This document shows positions 32,458 through 46,166 of a DNA stretch of 64,000 nucleotides, piece by piece. The stretch is from Xylona heveae TC161. Lineage: Eukaryota; Ascomycota; Xylonomycetes; Xylonales; Xylonaceae. The translations under genes were made by a program, and so were the position numbers. Location of the stretch: contig NW_017264197.1 in NCBI RefSeq assembly GCF_001619985.1, forward strand, positions 496,001 through 560,000, read 5' to 3'. The first letter of the stretch is position 1; every line of letters begins with the position of its first letter. Under the pieces are notes generated by a model, which searched no databases, was not told the origin of the DNA, and saw only the letters and a program-made list of their open reading frames with translations.

Positions 32458-34549
32458 TCACTGCTTGCGCAAATTATAGTATTGTGCGATGACCGCGGTA
32501 CGCCTTCGCAGGGGAAACATCTCGCAGATGTCTTCCTTGGACCGCCCTTCCTTGATGTACGCCAGCATGCAATCTCGCTCCAGTTCCGACCAGGCCTTGC
32601 GCTCCGTCGTCCGGGATCGTCTTGAACAGCCTGTAGACGACTCCTGGTCGCTACCATCGACGTCGAGCTCCGGCGACATTTCGTAATCGGACATGGCTAG
32701 TCCGTCGTCGCTGCCTGTTGGCGCAACCCGGCGCGGCCGATGAACGGGACCATAAGGGGTGCTGTACGCACCACCAGCAGCAGATGCGCCCGAGTGCCAT
32801 CGTCCAGTCACCACGATGAACCCTGGCGAGCTTTGCTGGTACAGAAGAACCTCTGCGACCCCCTGGCGACCAAGGCGAGTGGCGATGAGCTTTTCAGGCC
32901 AGCATTTAAGGTCCACGTCCGATAGGCAATGCGTCGGTGTGCTGATGGTGAAGATGTCCAAGCCATCTTTCACAGTGGTAATCCCGACTGCGGTGAAATC
33001 TGTAGGCAATGCATTCGCCCCAACGCGAGCATTATTTGCATCGACCTGCCAAACCTCGCTCGGTCGCGACTTCATTTTATGGCCACGCAGAGGGGACGGA
33101 TCGCGTCGTCCATCCACCTCAACGGTCCGCGAGCGGCGCCGCAGTCGAGAGTGATCATGGCGTGGTCTTGGAGAGACAGGCATGTGTCGTTGCCGTCGAA
33201 CAGGATCTCGGCCGTGAGATGAAGAACGCTTTCGCTTGAAACGCTTCCGCTTGATCAGTTCATGTCCCGGGTGGCCAGCATTGTCGGTCGTGTTGTTTCC
33301 GTCATCTCTATCTTTCCGTAAACGCGACCGTCGAGCATTGCCATCTCGATCACGATCTTCGAAGTCGACAATCTGGGATTTCGCAGCAGTGAGTCGAACG
33401 CTGCCAGGTGCACGCCACCCACCAGAGACAGGGCCGGGGCCACGTCGCTCACGAGCGGCGACACCGCTGCCCTCGCTGCCAGACTCCTCTGCGCGAAGCG
33501 CGGAATCAGAATCGGAGCTGGTTGAGGACAGTGAACCGCGCCGTGGCCAACTTGTTGCTGGGTGGTCGTCCGTCACCCGGTATCCCCAACCTTCTTGGCG
33601 GCCAGCGGGTGGGATCATGGTACGGTCGGATTCGGGCGCGAGAATGCGACGAAGGGGCGTTCGTGGCCCCGCTACGCGCTGCCTGATGTAGCCACGGCCA
33701 TCATGGCCACGGGTCTCCTCTGACCGAGCATCAGAGTCAGGAGCTTGCGCATCCTCACACAGTGAGCCCTTCGCCGGGCCCAGGTGCAACGCGGTCACGT
33801 CTGCTCCTTCAGCGTCTTCATCTACATTCTCGTCGCGTCCCTCGTCGATTTCGGGTTCGTAATCGCCGTCCAGTGTGATGGGATGGTCTGCAGAAACGTC
33901 AGAAGAGGAAGCCCTGCAAGCTCTTTCACCCATCTCGTCCATGCACTCACCTTGACTGCTCCCGGAAGGCGATGGGTTCGAGCGAAGAAAAGTACCCTCG
34001 CGGTCGTCAGAGCTGCGCAGATGCTCAGCGTTGCGATGAGACTCATTTTCCGGCGGTTTCTGCTGAGACAAAGATACGTCTTGTTCGCTGCCGATGCCCT
34101 TGCCTGGACGAGGCTCGTTAACACGCAGTACGGTTCCTGCGGACATAGATAGAGGACTTACCAGGTAGAAGAGATTCGACGTCGGGGAACTTGTCAATAT
34201 GTATAAATCCATCATCGCCGGGGCTCGCCGCCTCCTCGCCCGCAGTGGTTCCCATATGGATGGGCAGCCCCTCATTGAAAGGCGCGAGCCCAACCGGAGA
34301 AGAAACAGGAGCACTCTCCAACGAGTTCCCTTGTGACTCACAGCCTTTGGGGTCACCCATCGCCGCCTCGCTGGCGTGTTCTCCACCATCGACAGCTGGA
34401 GACCCCTCGACGGAGCTCAATCGCGGCGCACCGATGGACGTGGGTGCACGATCACGCTGTTGTGTTTCCCGCGCCTTTGGCGGCACGTAGGGCCTGAAAC
34501 CGAAGGCAGGCGTAGGGGGATAAGCAACAGGAAAGATCGAAGTTGCCAT
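32458..34549 (-). CDS. Myb/SANT-like domain protein, 656 aa
   Basis: Exons 34549-34162, 34103-33951 and 33887-32458 join across introns of 58 and 63 nt and give 656 residues in frame. The second intron is a multiple of three and open, so retention would only add residues. The C-terminus carries a single Myb/SANT-like helix-turn-helix: RKAWSELERDCMLAYIKEG, then EDICEMFPLRRRTAVIAQYYNL. The middle is strongly charged and Arg/Ser/Asp-rich and should be disordered. A region with VWQVDAN, FTISTPTHCLSDVDLKCW and LLYQQSSPGFIVVTGRWH forms a second conserved-looking block shared with the damaged copy next door. DNA binding is inferred from the Myb-like fold; targets are unknown. Confidence 0.7.
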
Positions 34550-36590
34550 GTCGAAAATGGGATTGACCTGTGGCCTGTTCAAAAAGGTGGAAGGCGTGGG
34601 CCTTTATATAATTGCAGAAGTGACTGCATGGCCGCAGGCTCCAGCACCACGTTCGATCTGGTCTTGGAAGGGGCATGCGGCATCGTCGATTCTGCCCCTC
34701 TCCCCTTGGCTCTTGCCGCGACGTGGCGTCGCCAACCTCTGTCCGCCCAACGACGCGCACCACCAGCGTATCCCCGTGCCCTTGCGACTTGCGCCACCTC
34801 AACATTTTTGCCTTTCGTTTTTCCTCGCTCCGAGAGGCGTGCGCACCCTTGCGCGCTCGACGGTCCTCCTTCCCGAAAGTCGAGTCCTTGGAGCTGAGGC
34901 ATTGAAGCCCCACCGCGTAATACGCTCGAGTATCCGGCCGTGACGGAAGAAGAAATACGAGCTGCAGCATCATCATCATCGCAACCGCACCCTGTCGATC
35001 CACGATCCTTCAATCTCGAGCTGAGGCTCACGCTCCACACGGCGCCTCCACCAGGCCGCAGGCGCTGTAACCCTGCGCTGCGACTTCGACAGGCAATTCA
35101 CGGTCGGTTCCGGCTCTCGATTGTTCCCGTGTCCCTCATCAACGCGTCGTGCGCCGCGACCATTGGCGAGGACAAGTGGAACTGCACCTCAAAAAAAGGG
35201 CGCATGATCGTGATCGTCCAGGCGTTCTAGAGCCTAGGGGACGAGCGTTGCATCGAAAGTTCGCGCCAGGCGATTCCAACTTGCTTTTTTCATGGGCGGT
35301 AGCCTGTAGCCCTCGGAGCGCACAGAGTGTTGACGTCAGACTGGCCCAAACAAGATCGGCTCGGTGCAAGAGCCCACCGCTGGCGTCGAATGCTATAGCC
35401 ATGTGAATGGTGGTCGTCGTCGGGTCGTGCCAATCCAGCCCCGCTCCTGCACAAGTCACGCTCGGTCTCACGCTCACTCGGCGATGCCGAAACTCGTCCC
35501 TCGCCCCTCCTTCGGCGCTGTTTGGAATGCGCTCGGCCGTATTGCTGCCAGCCACGCTTGCACATCGCCGCGTCGAGATGCGTTGCGCATCCCGAAAATG
35601 TCGCAGCTGGACGAGGATACCCCGAGCAGCCTGCGCAACAAGAAATTGCGATCCTGCGAGAACTCCTCCGGGCTATCCGGGCGAGTGGGGGCCGAGTGAC
35701 CCAGTGTTGCCCTCCACGGTGCAACAGCCCCACCTGCGAACGAGCCCAGCATCCGACGGAGGCCGAGCCTGGATCAGCCCGAACGTCCATCAGCACGGAT
35801 CTGACCGGCCTTGACCAGCCAAGAACCCCTACCTTGTTTGTTCGCTGAGAAATCAGGCCACGCCTCGTAGCAAGCAGCGCTGAGCTCGGCTCAGCCGCAT
35901 CGAGTCCGTCGCGAAGGAGAGGTAAGGGAGGGCGGGCAGGCACAGAGAATCGAGCCTGAGCCCAGCTCATCTCGGCGACTGGGCAGCTAGGCAACTCGGT
36001 CGCGAGAAGCAAAATCTGTAGAGTACTGGATCGAAGTCGATCGACTTCAAGTCCACCAATACCTCAGACTGAAAGTTCACGTCCGAAAGCCGACAAGATC
36101 AGGTAAACGGCAGCGCAGAGCGGCGCTCGCTGCCGGCAATGGATGCGGGTGCAGGCTATCTGCCATGGGTCCTGCTCCATCAGAGGGGCGCGGATCGACA
36201 CATTGGAATTTCACATTAGCTCTTCACGCCATCGACGTCGTCGTCGTCGTCGTCGTCGTTGGCGTCACCGCCAAGGGGACGATATGGCCAATGAAGTTGC
36301 AAGGGGGCACGCAAAGTGGTCGGGATCGAACGGCAGGAATGAACGCGTGCAACCAAGCGCAAAGAAGTGCAAAAGAGAGGATAGCAAAAGAGAGAGAGAG
36401 AAAGAGAGAGAGACAGAGAAGAGGAAAAGAGGGGGCGTGTTCAGAGTAGAAAAGAAAGAGGACGAAAGGTGCGGAGCGTGGTGTTTTGAAGGAGGTCGCG
36501 AGGCGGCACGGCGAATGCCGCGACTCGCGGAAGAAGCCACCTTCCCTGATCGGGCGACCTCCATTTCCCGATGCGGGCTTGCCAGCTCGT
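34550..36590. other. GC-rich spacer with simple repeats
   Basis: Frames of up to 240 codons are open on both strands, as expected in GC-rich, CpG-rich DNA, but they read as Arg/Ser/Pro/Cys-rich noise without domains. A (GTC)n microsatellite lies at about 36233-36260 and an AG-rich tract at about 36370-36470. The right end passes abruptly into the AT-rich block. Confidence 0.5.
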
Positions 36591-39500
36591 CTTATACAAA
36601 AAATAAAGAAAAAAGTTTCTATTTTGAAGTTATTATATACTAAAAAAACTAAAATCATTTACTAAAATATCTAAATACTATTAAAATAGTATTAAAAGCA
36701 TAATTTTTATATCAAAAAAAATAATATTAACAAGAAACACTATAGAACTAAAATAGATTTTAAGAAAAAAATAACTTCTTGAAATCTTCAAAATAAAAAA
36801 CTAGATTCTGGTTTAAAAAACCAAACTTTGACTTTCTTTAATTGCTTTTATTGCTTTTATTTATTTTTATCATTTTTTTGTATTATACTATTATTTTTTA
36901 TTTTTTTTTTATTTTGATAAATAATATCTAGTATTAGCTTGATTGATTTTAAAATAACTTTTGAAAGTTTAATATATATTTTATGTATTTAAATTATAGA
37001 TCCTGCTATAGCTTTAGGGCTGCATATAGTATAACTAAATAAATAAACAAACAAAATATTATAAAATTATATAATACAATTAAAAAATATATAATATATA
37101 TTGGTAATATATATCCTGTATTGTCTCAAAATTAAATAAATTTTAGCTTAAAAATATAATTATAGAAGTATATTATAATAATTTTAAAAGTATATCTAAG
37201 TAATTACACAAAAGATTTTAAAGTATATAGTAGTAATTTATTATATAATGAATGTACTATAGTAAATAGTATGTATATAAAGTATATTTTTGTAAAAAAT
37301 TAAATTTAGAAGTATATCTATATAAAAAATTATTTTTATAATATTTAAACTAATTTTTTTTATTTATTTTATTAAATTTTTTTGTACTAATTTTTTTATT
37401 ACAAGTATTTTATGCTTGTATATATAATCAAATCATTTTTTATAGTATAAAAAATAGCTCTAGAATATTAGTTTTGTAAAGCTTTTCTAGTATTAATAAA
37501 TATAAGTTTTATTAAACTATTTTTTAAATTTATACTAGATTCAAATTATTTCTTAATATTATTCAATAATAATACTTGTTTTATTAAAAAAAAATTAAAC
37601 TAAAATTTTAATAGTATATTAATATATTTAAGTATAAATTTCAAGTATTTTTATCTTAAAGCTATTATAAAACTAAATTTTCTAAATAGTTTATAGCTAA
37701 AAAATTTACTAAACTAATATGATTGATAAGTTTTTTATGCTTAAACTAATTTTATTAGAAATTAATTTTTTATATTTTATATTCTTTTTAACTAGTTCTA
37801 GAACTTTACTTTTAGCCTCTAAAATACATTTTTTTAAATAACCTGAACATGTAGTATTTAAAATATATTCAAGTAAAATATTACTAGATTTTGCTAGATT
37901 ATATTTTTTTTTCTTTTGTTATTTTTTAAAAAATAATAATACTTTACTTAAATAAAAAATAATTTAAAAAATAAATTATATATTTTTATTAATTTTCAAC
38001 AATGTAAATGTTTGAATATATAGCTTAATATTGTTTTTTTTTTGCTAATTATATTAGTATTAAAATATCTTAAACTATAGTTTAGATATATTTAAATCTT
38101 GGTCTTTTGAAAAATTTATTTCTTTTTTCTAGCTAAATACTAGTAATTTAAAATATATTATATCTAATTTACAGTTTTAATTTTTAAATTTGCTTTAATT
38201 TTTACTTAGTGTCTATTATAACTTTTAGTAATATTTAAATATTTTAATAAGTAATTTTAGTTTATTTTAATATATAGTAATTTTAGAGTAAAAACTTTTT
38301 TTTATTTTTTGTAATAAAACTTTTCTTGCTTTTTTTATTTAAGAGCAAAATAATAGTAAATAAACTAGATTTTGAGTAAAGTTATAAATAGAATTATATT
38401 TATTTAAATTTATATATAAATAGTCTATATAAATAAAATTTAAAGTAATTATATTCTATTTTAAATTAAATAATAGTTGTAACTAGTTTTTTTCTAAGAT
38501 TTTTGTATTTTTTAAATAATTTCTAGTATAATAAAATTTAAAACTATTTATAATATTTTCTTTTAAAAGTAGTTTATTATTAATAAATTTATTGCTTTAG
38601 AATAAGTTTTTTTAACTTTTTTTATGAGTAGCTATATAAAGTATATATATTTTTGTATAATTTATTAATATATATTATTTTATATTTAGCTATTTTATCT
38701 ATTTTTTTATTTTCTAATATTTTTACATAGTCTAGAATTTACTAAAAGTAAATTTAAATATTATTGTCTTTAGAAGCTTAAATGATAAAAAAAATTGTAA
38801 TAATAATTATTATTTAGATCTAGTTATAAAAAACAAACAATATAATATTATAAATAATATTAAATAATTACTTAATATTAATATTTATTACAAGCATTAT
38901 AAGTATTTATATATAAATAATATAAATTTTTAATATAAAATAAATAAAAATATATATTTTAATAATTTATTTTCTATTTAAAATTAACTTATATTTAAAA
39001 CTAATTAATATTATATTATTAAGCTAGAAGTTTTTTTTTTCTAAAAATAGTTTAAGATAAAAAATATATATAGTAAAAAAAATTTGAAAAAATAAAAATA
39101 AATTTTTTTTTTAGTTAAAAATTAAATTTAGATACTTAACTATTTTATAATATTTATATATTTTTTAATTAAAAAGTAGTTTTTTAAATGATATATTTTT
39201 TTAATTTAATTTAATTTTTCTTTTTTTTATATATATATTTTTTATTTTTATTTTTTTAAATATTATATTTAGTTAACTTTAGTTTTTTAATTTTTATTAC
39301 AAGATATCTTAGTATTATAGTAATTTTTTTGGTTTTGACTTTGAAAAATATTTTGTTAAAAAAAAATATAAAATTGAAATTAAATGGATATTATGGGAAA
39401 AACTTTTTAAACCTTTTCATTATTTTATGTCTAGAAAAAACTTAAATAAAAAAATAAAAATTAAATAAAAGATTTTTAATTTTAAAAATTTGAAACAATT

Positions 39501-39618
39501 AACATTTAGATTTTAGCTAAAAATATTTATAACTATTTTTTAAATTGTATGTTTTGTAAATCTTTTGCCATTTATAGCTATATAAGTAGTGGTAAGCTTT
39601 GTTTTGATGGCCAGAATC
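36590..39618. repeat. AT-rich block, RIP-degraded repeat
   Basis: About 3 kb are composed almost entirely of A and T, with sharp edges on both sides. I found no CpG dinucleotide between 36,589 and 39,618 by eye, CpA is scarce and TpA is abundant. There is no open frame of useful length on either strand. This is the signature of repeat-induced point mutation acting on a repeated element in an ascomycete. The original element cannot be identified by reading. Such blocks are usually heterochromatic. Confidence 0.8.
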
Positions 39619-39728
39619 CGAACCTTTGCAAACGAGAATTGTCCCATCCAGAAGCATGTTATATATTTAATTCTGGACATCCAAGGTTAAAAGAACATAC
39701 CTTCACATAGGTAAAACAGCGAAACAGA

Positions 39729-40521
39729 ATGCGCCCTCAAAGTCTTAATTTTATCACCGGCAACAAAAATAAACTTGCTGAAGTCGAGGCAATTTTGGGA
39801 AATGCTATCCCGCTCCAGAGCAGAGCCTTGGATCTAGTTGAGATTCAAGGAACTGTCCAGGAAGTTTCTACAGACAAATGTAGGCGGGCTGCTGAACTCG
39901 TAGGATTTCTATATTTCCCTCTTCTCTTTTGAAGGAACGAACAATGAAAAGGGTTGAAGCAGCTAACTTACTTTGCAGATAAACGGCCCCGTTTTAACTG
40001 AGGACACTTGTCTTTGCTTCAACGCCATGAAGGGACTGCCGGGTCCTTACATGTATGTATTATCTGATAGGTCAGTGAAGTATTTAATAACAACGTTAGA
40101 AAATGGTTCTTGAAAGCAATTGGTCCAGAGGGTCTACATAATCTCCTAGATGCATATGTAGACAAGTCCGCTCAAGCCGTTTGCACTTTTGCCTTCTCTG
40201 AGGGCCCTGGCCACGAACCAATTATATTCCAAGGGACAACTGAGGTAGGTTTTCAGTTGACCAGTTCCAACAAACTGAGCTTACAAGCGTTTCAAAGGGC
40301 AGAATTGTTGCGCCACGTGGACCGACGACATTTGGTAAGCCACATAACCTCAGACAAGCTCCTTGGGATGGCAGTGAATTGACAAACTCCCAGGCTGGGA
40401 TCCTATTTTCGAATATGATGGAAAGACATACGCGGAGATGGACAAAGAAGAGAAAAATCGAATTTCTCATAGATACAAAGCCCTCGAAAAACTTAGAGCA
40501 TGGTTGCAACATGAAGACTGA
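39729..40521 (+). CDS. HAM1: Inosine triphosphate pyrophosphatase (ITPase)
   Basis: The protein hydrolyses ITP, dITP and XTP to monophosphates and so keeps deaminated purines out of nucleic acids. The N-terminal substrate motif [17 protein letters not shown] is clear, followed by ALDLVEIQG. After introns with GTAGGA and GTATGT donors come [24 protein letters not shown], then the [17 protein letters not shown] and [10 protein letters not shown] regions. A block with RGPTTFGWDP near 40,315-40,400 leads to [20 protein letters not shown] and [12 protein letters not shown], ending at 40521. The length fits the family (about 185-190 aa). It is the first conserved gene right of the AT-rich block and starts only 110 bp from it, yet appears intact. 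Confidence 0.9.
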
Positions 40522-41102
40522 GATGTGTCAACCAATATCTTCTTCGACGGAAATACCAGGAGCTGTACATGGACGTGGCTTGACGAAGCTCCTTAGATAA
40601 AAAAGATGCTGGTCTTTACAGTGGCTACTTGGCCGGACCGAGAATTACGTCGCCTGCCCGTATCCGCCCTGCTGAGTAAATATTCAGAGATTGCAATTCC
40701 GAGGTAGAACATTTTATTCGGTCAAATATCGATTCATAGATTTGATTTCAAGCTTGAATGCAGCTGGAAAATAAAGAATGCGCGGACAGATTCTAATGTT
40801 TGATATCGAAAGAAAGATGAAAGATAAAAGATAAACACATGCTGTCGAGTTAAATGTGATTGATGCACAGTGGAGTTGCCAATATGATCGAAATCTTTGA
40901 AACAAACGGATGGCACAATTGACGTCTCGAGAACAGTACGAGACTCTAAAAATATGTTGACGCCATTTGCAGGAAGAGAAAAGACGTAGCATTTGTCGGA
41001 AAACACATCCAAATCCTCGATTTGAAGGCAAAACGAAACCACTAATAAAAGCCTTGTTGCATATTGGTATCAAGAAACGCAATTACCAAGAAACGGGACG
41101 TA
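40522..41102. other. Shared 3' flank of ITPase and myosin genes
   Basis: The two genes converge here. Short AT-rich frames only; no structured feature was recognised. Confidence 0.5.
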
Positions 41103-44100
41103 TCATATACCCTCAACGTCACTTATTGCCAAGCCCTGATGATTGCTGGTAGGATTTGTCGGTATTTCGAATTCCATCCTTTCTTGCTGAGCCATCGCCT
41201 GCGACGACACAATCTCTGCCAGGCGCTTTAAACGCGGCGTTTGCAACCCTGAGAAAATTAGTGAAGGCCAGAGATGATGTGCGGATGGAATCATACACGA
41301 AGGGGTGTAAGTCTCCAATGCCGTGATGACGCGTGGTTCAGCAATCTCATAAGGTCCACTGTCATCCATGTCTACAGCAGTTAGGAGTAGTACATCGCTT
41401 TTTTCGGTAACGCGGGATGCAACTGCTTTCATTATCTCTCCATTGATGGGGGTCTCATAGTCGGCAACGAGATATTGATTGAGAAGTTTTTGGATTTGAT
41501 TGGGAGATAGCCTGGGGAACAGATTAACAACCGCACTGAGACACCAGAGAAAAAGCAGGGCAGGCTAAACGTACATCCAACATATGTCTTGTATTATTTC
41601 AATGTCATTAAGCGTCGCCTTTTTCAATTGTAAAAGCTTCGTTGCTTGCTACAGCCCCGATTAACAATAAAATCCTCAATTCATACAGGAACTACTTACC
41701 ATTAGATGCTCCAATTGTAACGTCCCTTCAGGCATGTCGTGGCTCTTGCACCATTCCTCTATACGTGTGATGTTATAATTAATCTGCAACCCGCGTTTCC
41801 AAGAAAGGAAATTTCGGCGCATGAGCAGGTCATTAAATGCTGTCACACCTACCAACCTGAGTAACTCAGTGACTGTTTGCGTGATGATAGAGTCTTCGAG
41901 GTAGAAAGCCTTCATTGCCTTGAAGACATTGTTGAGAAGGCTAAGTAAGTTGTCCATGCTGAATGCTGGTGCACTACTGGACTGAAGAAGTTTTCCGAGG
42001 AATCGACTGCTTTCGTTTGTAACGAAGCCTGGAAGAGATTGAGATTCAATAATGGCTGGTACTATCATCTTATGAAGCTTTTTCTTTAGTACTTTCATCC
42101 ATGTGTGGTAGATGTTGAACTCTAGGCTCTCTAGATCATGTTTCACTATTTCTAGAAGCCGATCATACTCGTAATTGTCGGTTTTTTGGGCCTCATACCA
42201 GTCCTCTGCCAGGAAGACGAACGATAGCATTTCATGGACGTTAGAGAGCCAGAAAGCTCCTGGATTTATGGCATCTTCTCCGTCGTGCTGCATAACTTCC
42301 TGCTGGATAGATTGCATAACATTGGCTAAGAATCGTTCCGACTCCTTGACGAAACCATTGTTCCACATTTCCGAGGTGACCAGGTTGATGAGATAAGCGG
42401 GGAACAAGACTTCTTTCTCCGTGGGCGGGGGTGTTGTGCTTGGAGCGGGGATCTTCAAATTACGGATGAGACCCATTGTTACTTCGTCATTTAAGCCGTC
42501 TTCATCCGAAAGGAGGCTCTCCAGCTCAAATTCCACATTCTCAGGCGTTGGGCTGAAAGCAGAGCCTGCAAAGTTCGGGCGACTGAGGTTGCCTGTCACT
42601 GCCATAGAGACAGGCCGAGGGTTGTACGCTCCACTGAAACGTTCCGACTCACTTCTTTCCGCGCCCGCACTCCGTCTCTTGGGTTTCTTTGAAGAAACCA
42701 GATTGATCAGGCCATTCGTGGTCGATTGCGTGACAGAGCCATTTTGCAACTCTCCCATACCCGGGCCCCTCCGCTTAGCAAGCTCAAGCTGCTCCTGCAG
42801 TTCAACAAGTTGCTGCCTCAACGAGACCTTTTCATTTTCGTGATGAGAACCGGACTCTCTTGCTTTATCGAGCTCTATGTTCGTGAGACGCAGCGATTCT
42901 CTTAGAGAATCGCCCTCCTCTTGCAACCGTTTCAAGTTGATTGAAGATTCATCATAGCTCTTTTGAAGTTTCTTCATTTCTTCCTCCATGGCAATCAATC
43001 GTGCAGCTGATATACCAGCTTGATTTGCCTCGGCCTGAAGCTCTCTAGAGCGATTCTCTAGTGTATTGTGACGATTTTTCCAAGACTTCAGCTGGTTTTC
43101 GTAGCTCTCAACCTGGCCTATGAGAGCTTTGTTTTCTCGCTTCATGGTTCCGAGCGATTGTGTCAGCTCCACAACCTTGTTCTCTAGCCGGTAAGAGATC
43201 TGCTTGAGGTCTCGTGCTTCCTCGCGCAGAGTTTTGTAGGTTCGCCGAGCTTGCTTTCCACGCCAGATACTTTGAATGATAATGACTCTTCTTCGGTAAG
43301 TCTTCCAAGACTTTCTATTAATATACGATCTCCAGGATCGCTGAATTGTTCTCGCGGCGTCTCCGAGCTTAGTATCAATTATGCGTTGACGACATAGATG
43401 ACCTCTTGAGGCAGCCTGCATAAGTATGACATTATTCCTGATTCGGTTGAACTTCTTCGCCTCCTTCTGTCCTTTCCAGACCCGCTGGATAGTCGTAGCA
43501 GCCTTGACGCAGCGGATCTCTTGCGCTTGTCGCCGCGCGATAGATCCTCGCATCAAAGCTTGTAGCCTTAGGACAGATTCTCTCGTTTCAAGATATTTGC
43601 GTCGGAAATACTTGCAACGGAGATTCTTTTGTATCATTATCGCGCAGTCATTCAACCGTGCAGCTCTAAGGCTTTCAAGGAAGGCCAACATTCCGGCTCG
43701 GAAGAATACTTTGGTGAGACCAAGTTGATATTTGTCGAGACCTTTGCCTTTTCCAGAACCTAGAGCCCGACTCAAAATAACGTTGGCCATCTCCCGAATG
43801 TCATGGGTCCATGATCCTGAAGGCACCAACATATAATACCTCAAGGCAAACTCTTCATATGTCCATCTTGTCGGATATCCTGCACAGCTGATTCGAACGG
43901 TCTCGAGAACACCACAAGCTCTGAGCTGATTGAGCACCATTGGACCTTCGAACTTCCATGGCTCTTTACCCTCGTTAGGCTTGATGCAGCGTATGTAATG
44001 CACGTCGGTAGAGTTGATTGTTGTCATCAAATCGATCAAAGAAGCTTTGAATATTCCCCCAAGCGTAGGTTTCCTATTGGCAGCAACTCCGACCCGGCGT

Positions 44101-46166
44101 CCAGGTGCTGCAGAGGGTCGATTACCTGCAGCAGCCCCAGTCTCCTTTTCACGGACAGCCGCAGCAGCTTCTAGGACCTCGCTCAGGAACTTGTTTGATG
44201 AAGCCTTGAGAACATCCAGGTGTTCGTCAGGAACGGTGTCTCTGTTCTTTTCTATGAACCCCTCGGACTCATAGGTAACGTCGGTTGCGTAATGGCAGAC
44301 TGTGAATGCAGACTTTCCAAATCGTGGTTTTTTATAAAACCTTTGTTTTTCTCCAGCGTAGTGGTGATGGAGTTTGGTCACGAATTGTTCGTCCGAGCCC
44401 ATTGGTAATCGAGACTCCTCGTCTAGCAAAGATAGAACACCAAGTTTGCCTTCTATAAGATCTATACAAGGCTGATTGTCCGAAAAGTCTATAAAGGTCC
44501 AATCTATTTGTTCTCGGAGATATTCCTCCTGTTCCAGCTTGAAAACATGCTGGTTGAACTCCTGCTGAAGTTTCTCGTTGGCGTAATTGATGCAGAATTG
44601 TTCAAACGAATTCTTGGCGAAGTGCTCGAAGCCATAAATATCTAGAACTCCGATGAAAGAATGGACGCGGCTGAGTACTTCTTCAGTAGCGAGACCGCGG
44701 TTGATGATATCCACAAGCCAATCAAAGAGGCTCGAATAGATATACTTGGCTACAGAATCCCGAACAACCAGAGCCTGCTGTTGAGTAAGATTAGATATGA
44801 TCTTTTCGCCCCTCGTAACAAGTTGTTTTTTGACCGTCCACTTTGCGAAATCACCGGGATTTACCCCGAGCAGCTCGCAGGCCCGAACGAGCGACGACTC
44901 TGAAGCTGCCAAAACTGACTCTGTCCTTGTCGCGGTGATCTTCACATTTCCTAGGTGCAGGAGCGCGGCCAGTAAACGGAAAATCTCCGCTTGCTGTTCA
45001 CGTTTGATGCCTATTGTAGCGAGGGATGCTCGGGTTGCGTCAAGCTCTGATCTGTCGTCGACACCTTCAATGATTGGATCCCCGCCTTGATTGAGGTATT
45101 CGAAGTGTTCAACTGGAAGGAGACCCAACATTTCTCTCTCATCATCCGTAGCGCCGGCGACTAACTGGTAGAAAATATGGTAGTTTCTCTCTTTCAATGG
45201 CTGGAAAACGAGCCTTGAGCGCTCTAAAAGGTAGGTTCTAATTCTTGCCCCAATGATGTCTGTCTCCTTATCGAACATGATTTCGATATATTTTCCGAAT
45301 CTCGAAGAATTATCATTGCGTGTCGTCTTAGCATTGCCGAACGCTTCCATTATAGGGTTGGTTGCTAGGATTCGCTCTTCGGTTTCACTCATAACATCTG
45401 CTCGGCCCTTTGACCTTTTTCCAGATTGCTCCGGCGCTTCTCTCGTCGCGAAATATCTCATGATGTATTTAGCACTGACAGTCTTACCAGCGCCCGATTC
45501 GCCTGAAACGACTATTGTTTGATTTCTGTTGTTACGCAACATATCCCTAGAAATCATGAGTATAAAAGATCTGAAAGCAAGCCGCAAAAGACTCACGCAA
45601 AAGCTTCCTCGGCAATGGCAAAAAGATGCGGAGCCTGAGTAGACCGCTGTTTTCCAGCATATACCTGGACCATGCCAGGAACGTAAAGCGAATCAACTCG
45701 AGCAAAAGGATTTGTGGCAATGAGCACTATGCCACTATACGTGTATATTTCTTTCTGCGCATAACGGAGTTTTATTGCTTGCAGTACTGCAGAGGATATT
45801 AGAGGAGAACCGATCATTGACGTTTGGGCGACATACCGGCGGGTTCATTGAGGTGAGAAAGGTTGGTTAGATCATCGCTTGCTTCCAACACAGCAGGATT
45901 CATAAGTGGCGGTAATATAGAATTCCCTCCATCATGAAGGTCGGCAAGCGTTGTCTCGACCGTTTTGGACTATGAATTCGTAAGATTGTTAGGCTCAATC
46001 TCCAAAAGAGCAATAGGTTTGACACCAGTACCTCCCCATTGGACAGTTGAAATGTCAAATGGACTTTGTCTCCATCGAATTCTCGCTGTACAACTTCTGA
46101 TGCAACCCATCCTTCAACGGGATCAGGCTGCCATGCCCGCGTTCCAATATCGTAGGTGTGCGCCAT
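41103..46166 (-). CDS. MYO2: Class V myosin heavy chain
   Basis: This actin-based cargo motor carries vesicles and organelles to the hyphal tip. The start is MAHTYDIGTRAWQPDPVEGW at 46166. Short 5' exons are followed by a long exon from 45596. The motor has the P-loop GESGAGKT, switch I NDNSSRFGK, switch II DIYGFEHF and the actin-binding HYIRCIKPNE region. Six IQ motifs follow (for example MIQKNLRCKYFRRKYL and IQSIWRGKQARRTY), then a coiled coil and the DIL cargo-binding domain (FYLEDSIITQTVTELLRLVG). Two more introns near 41,690 and 41,550 precede a C-terminal exon. The length is near 1,570 aa, normal for fungal MYO2. The spacer at 46,167-47,084 is its promoter. Confidence 0.95.

Noticed and set aside
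33236-33691. Plus-strand 151-codon frame
   Set aside because: It is antisense to the charged low-complexity middle of the Myb-like gene.
35290-36012. 240-codon minus-strand open frame
   Set aside because: It lies in GC-rich DNA with open frames on all sides, has no domain and reads as Arg/Ser/Cys-rich noise.
36590-39618. Possible mitochondrial DNA insertion in the AT-rich block
   Set aside because: AT content is similar to fungal mitochondrial DNA, but I see no long open frames, tRNA-like or rRNA-like segments. Loss of CpG with abundant TpA fits RIP better.
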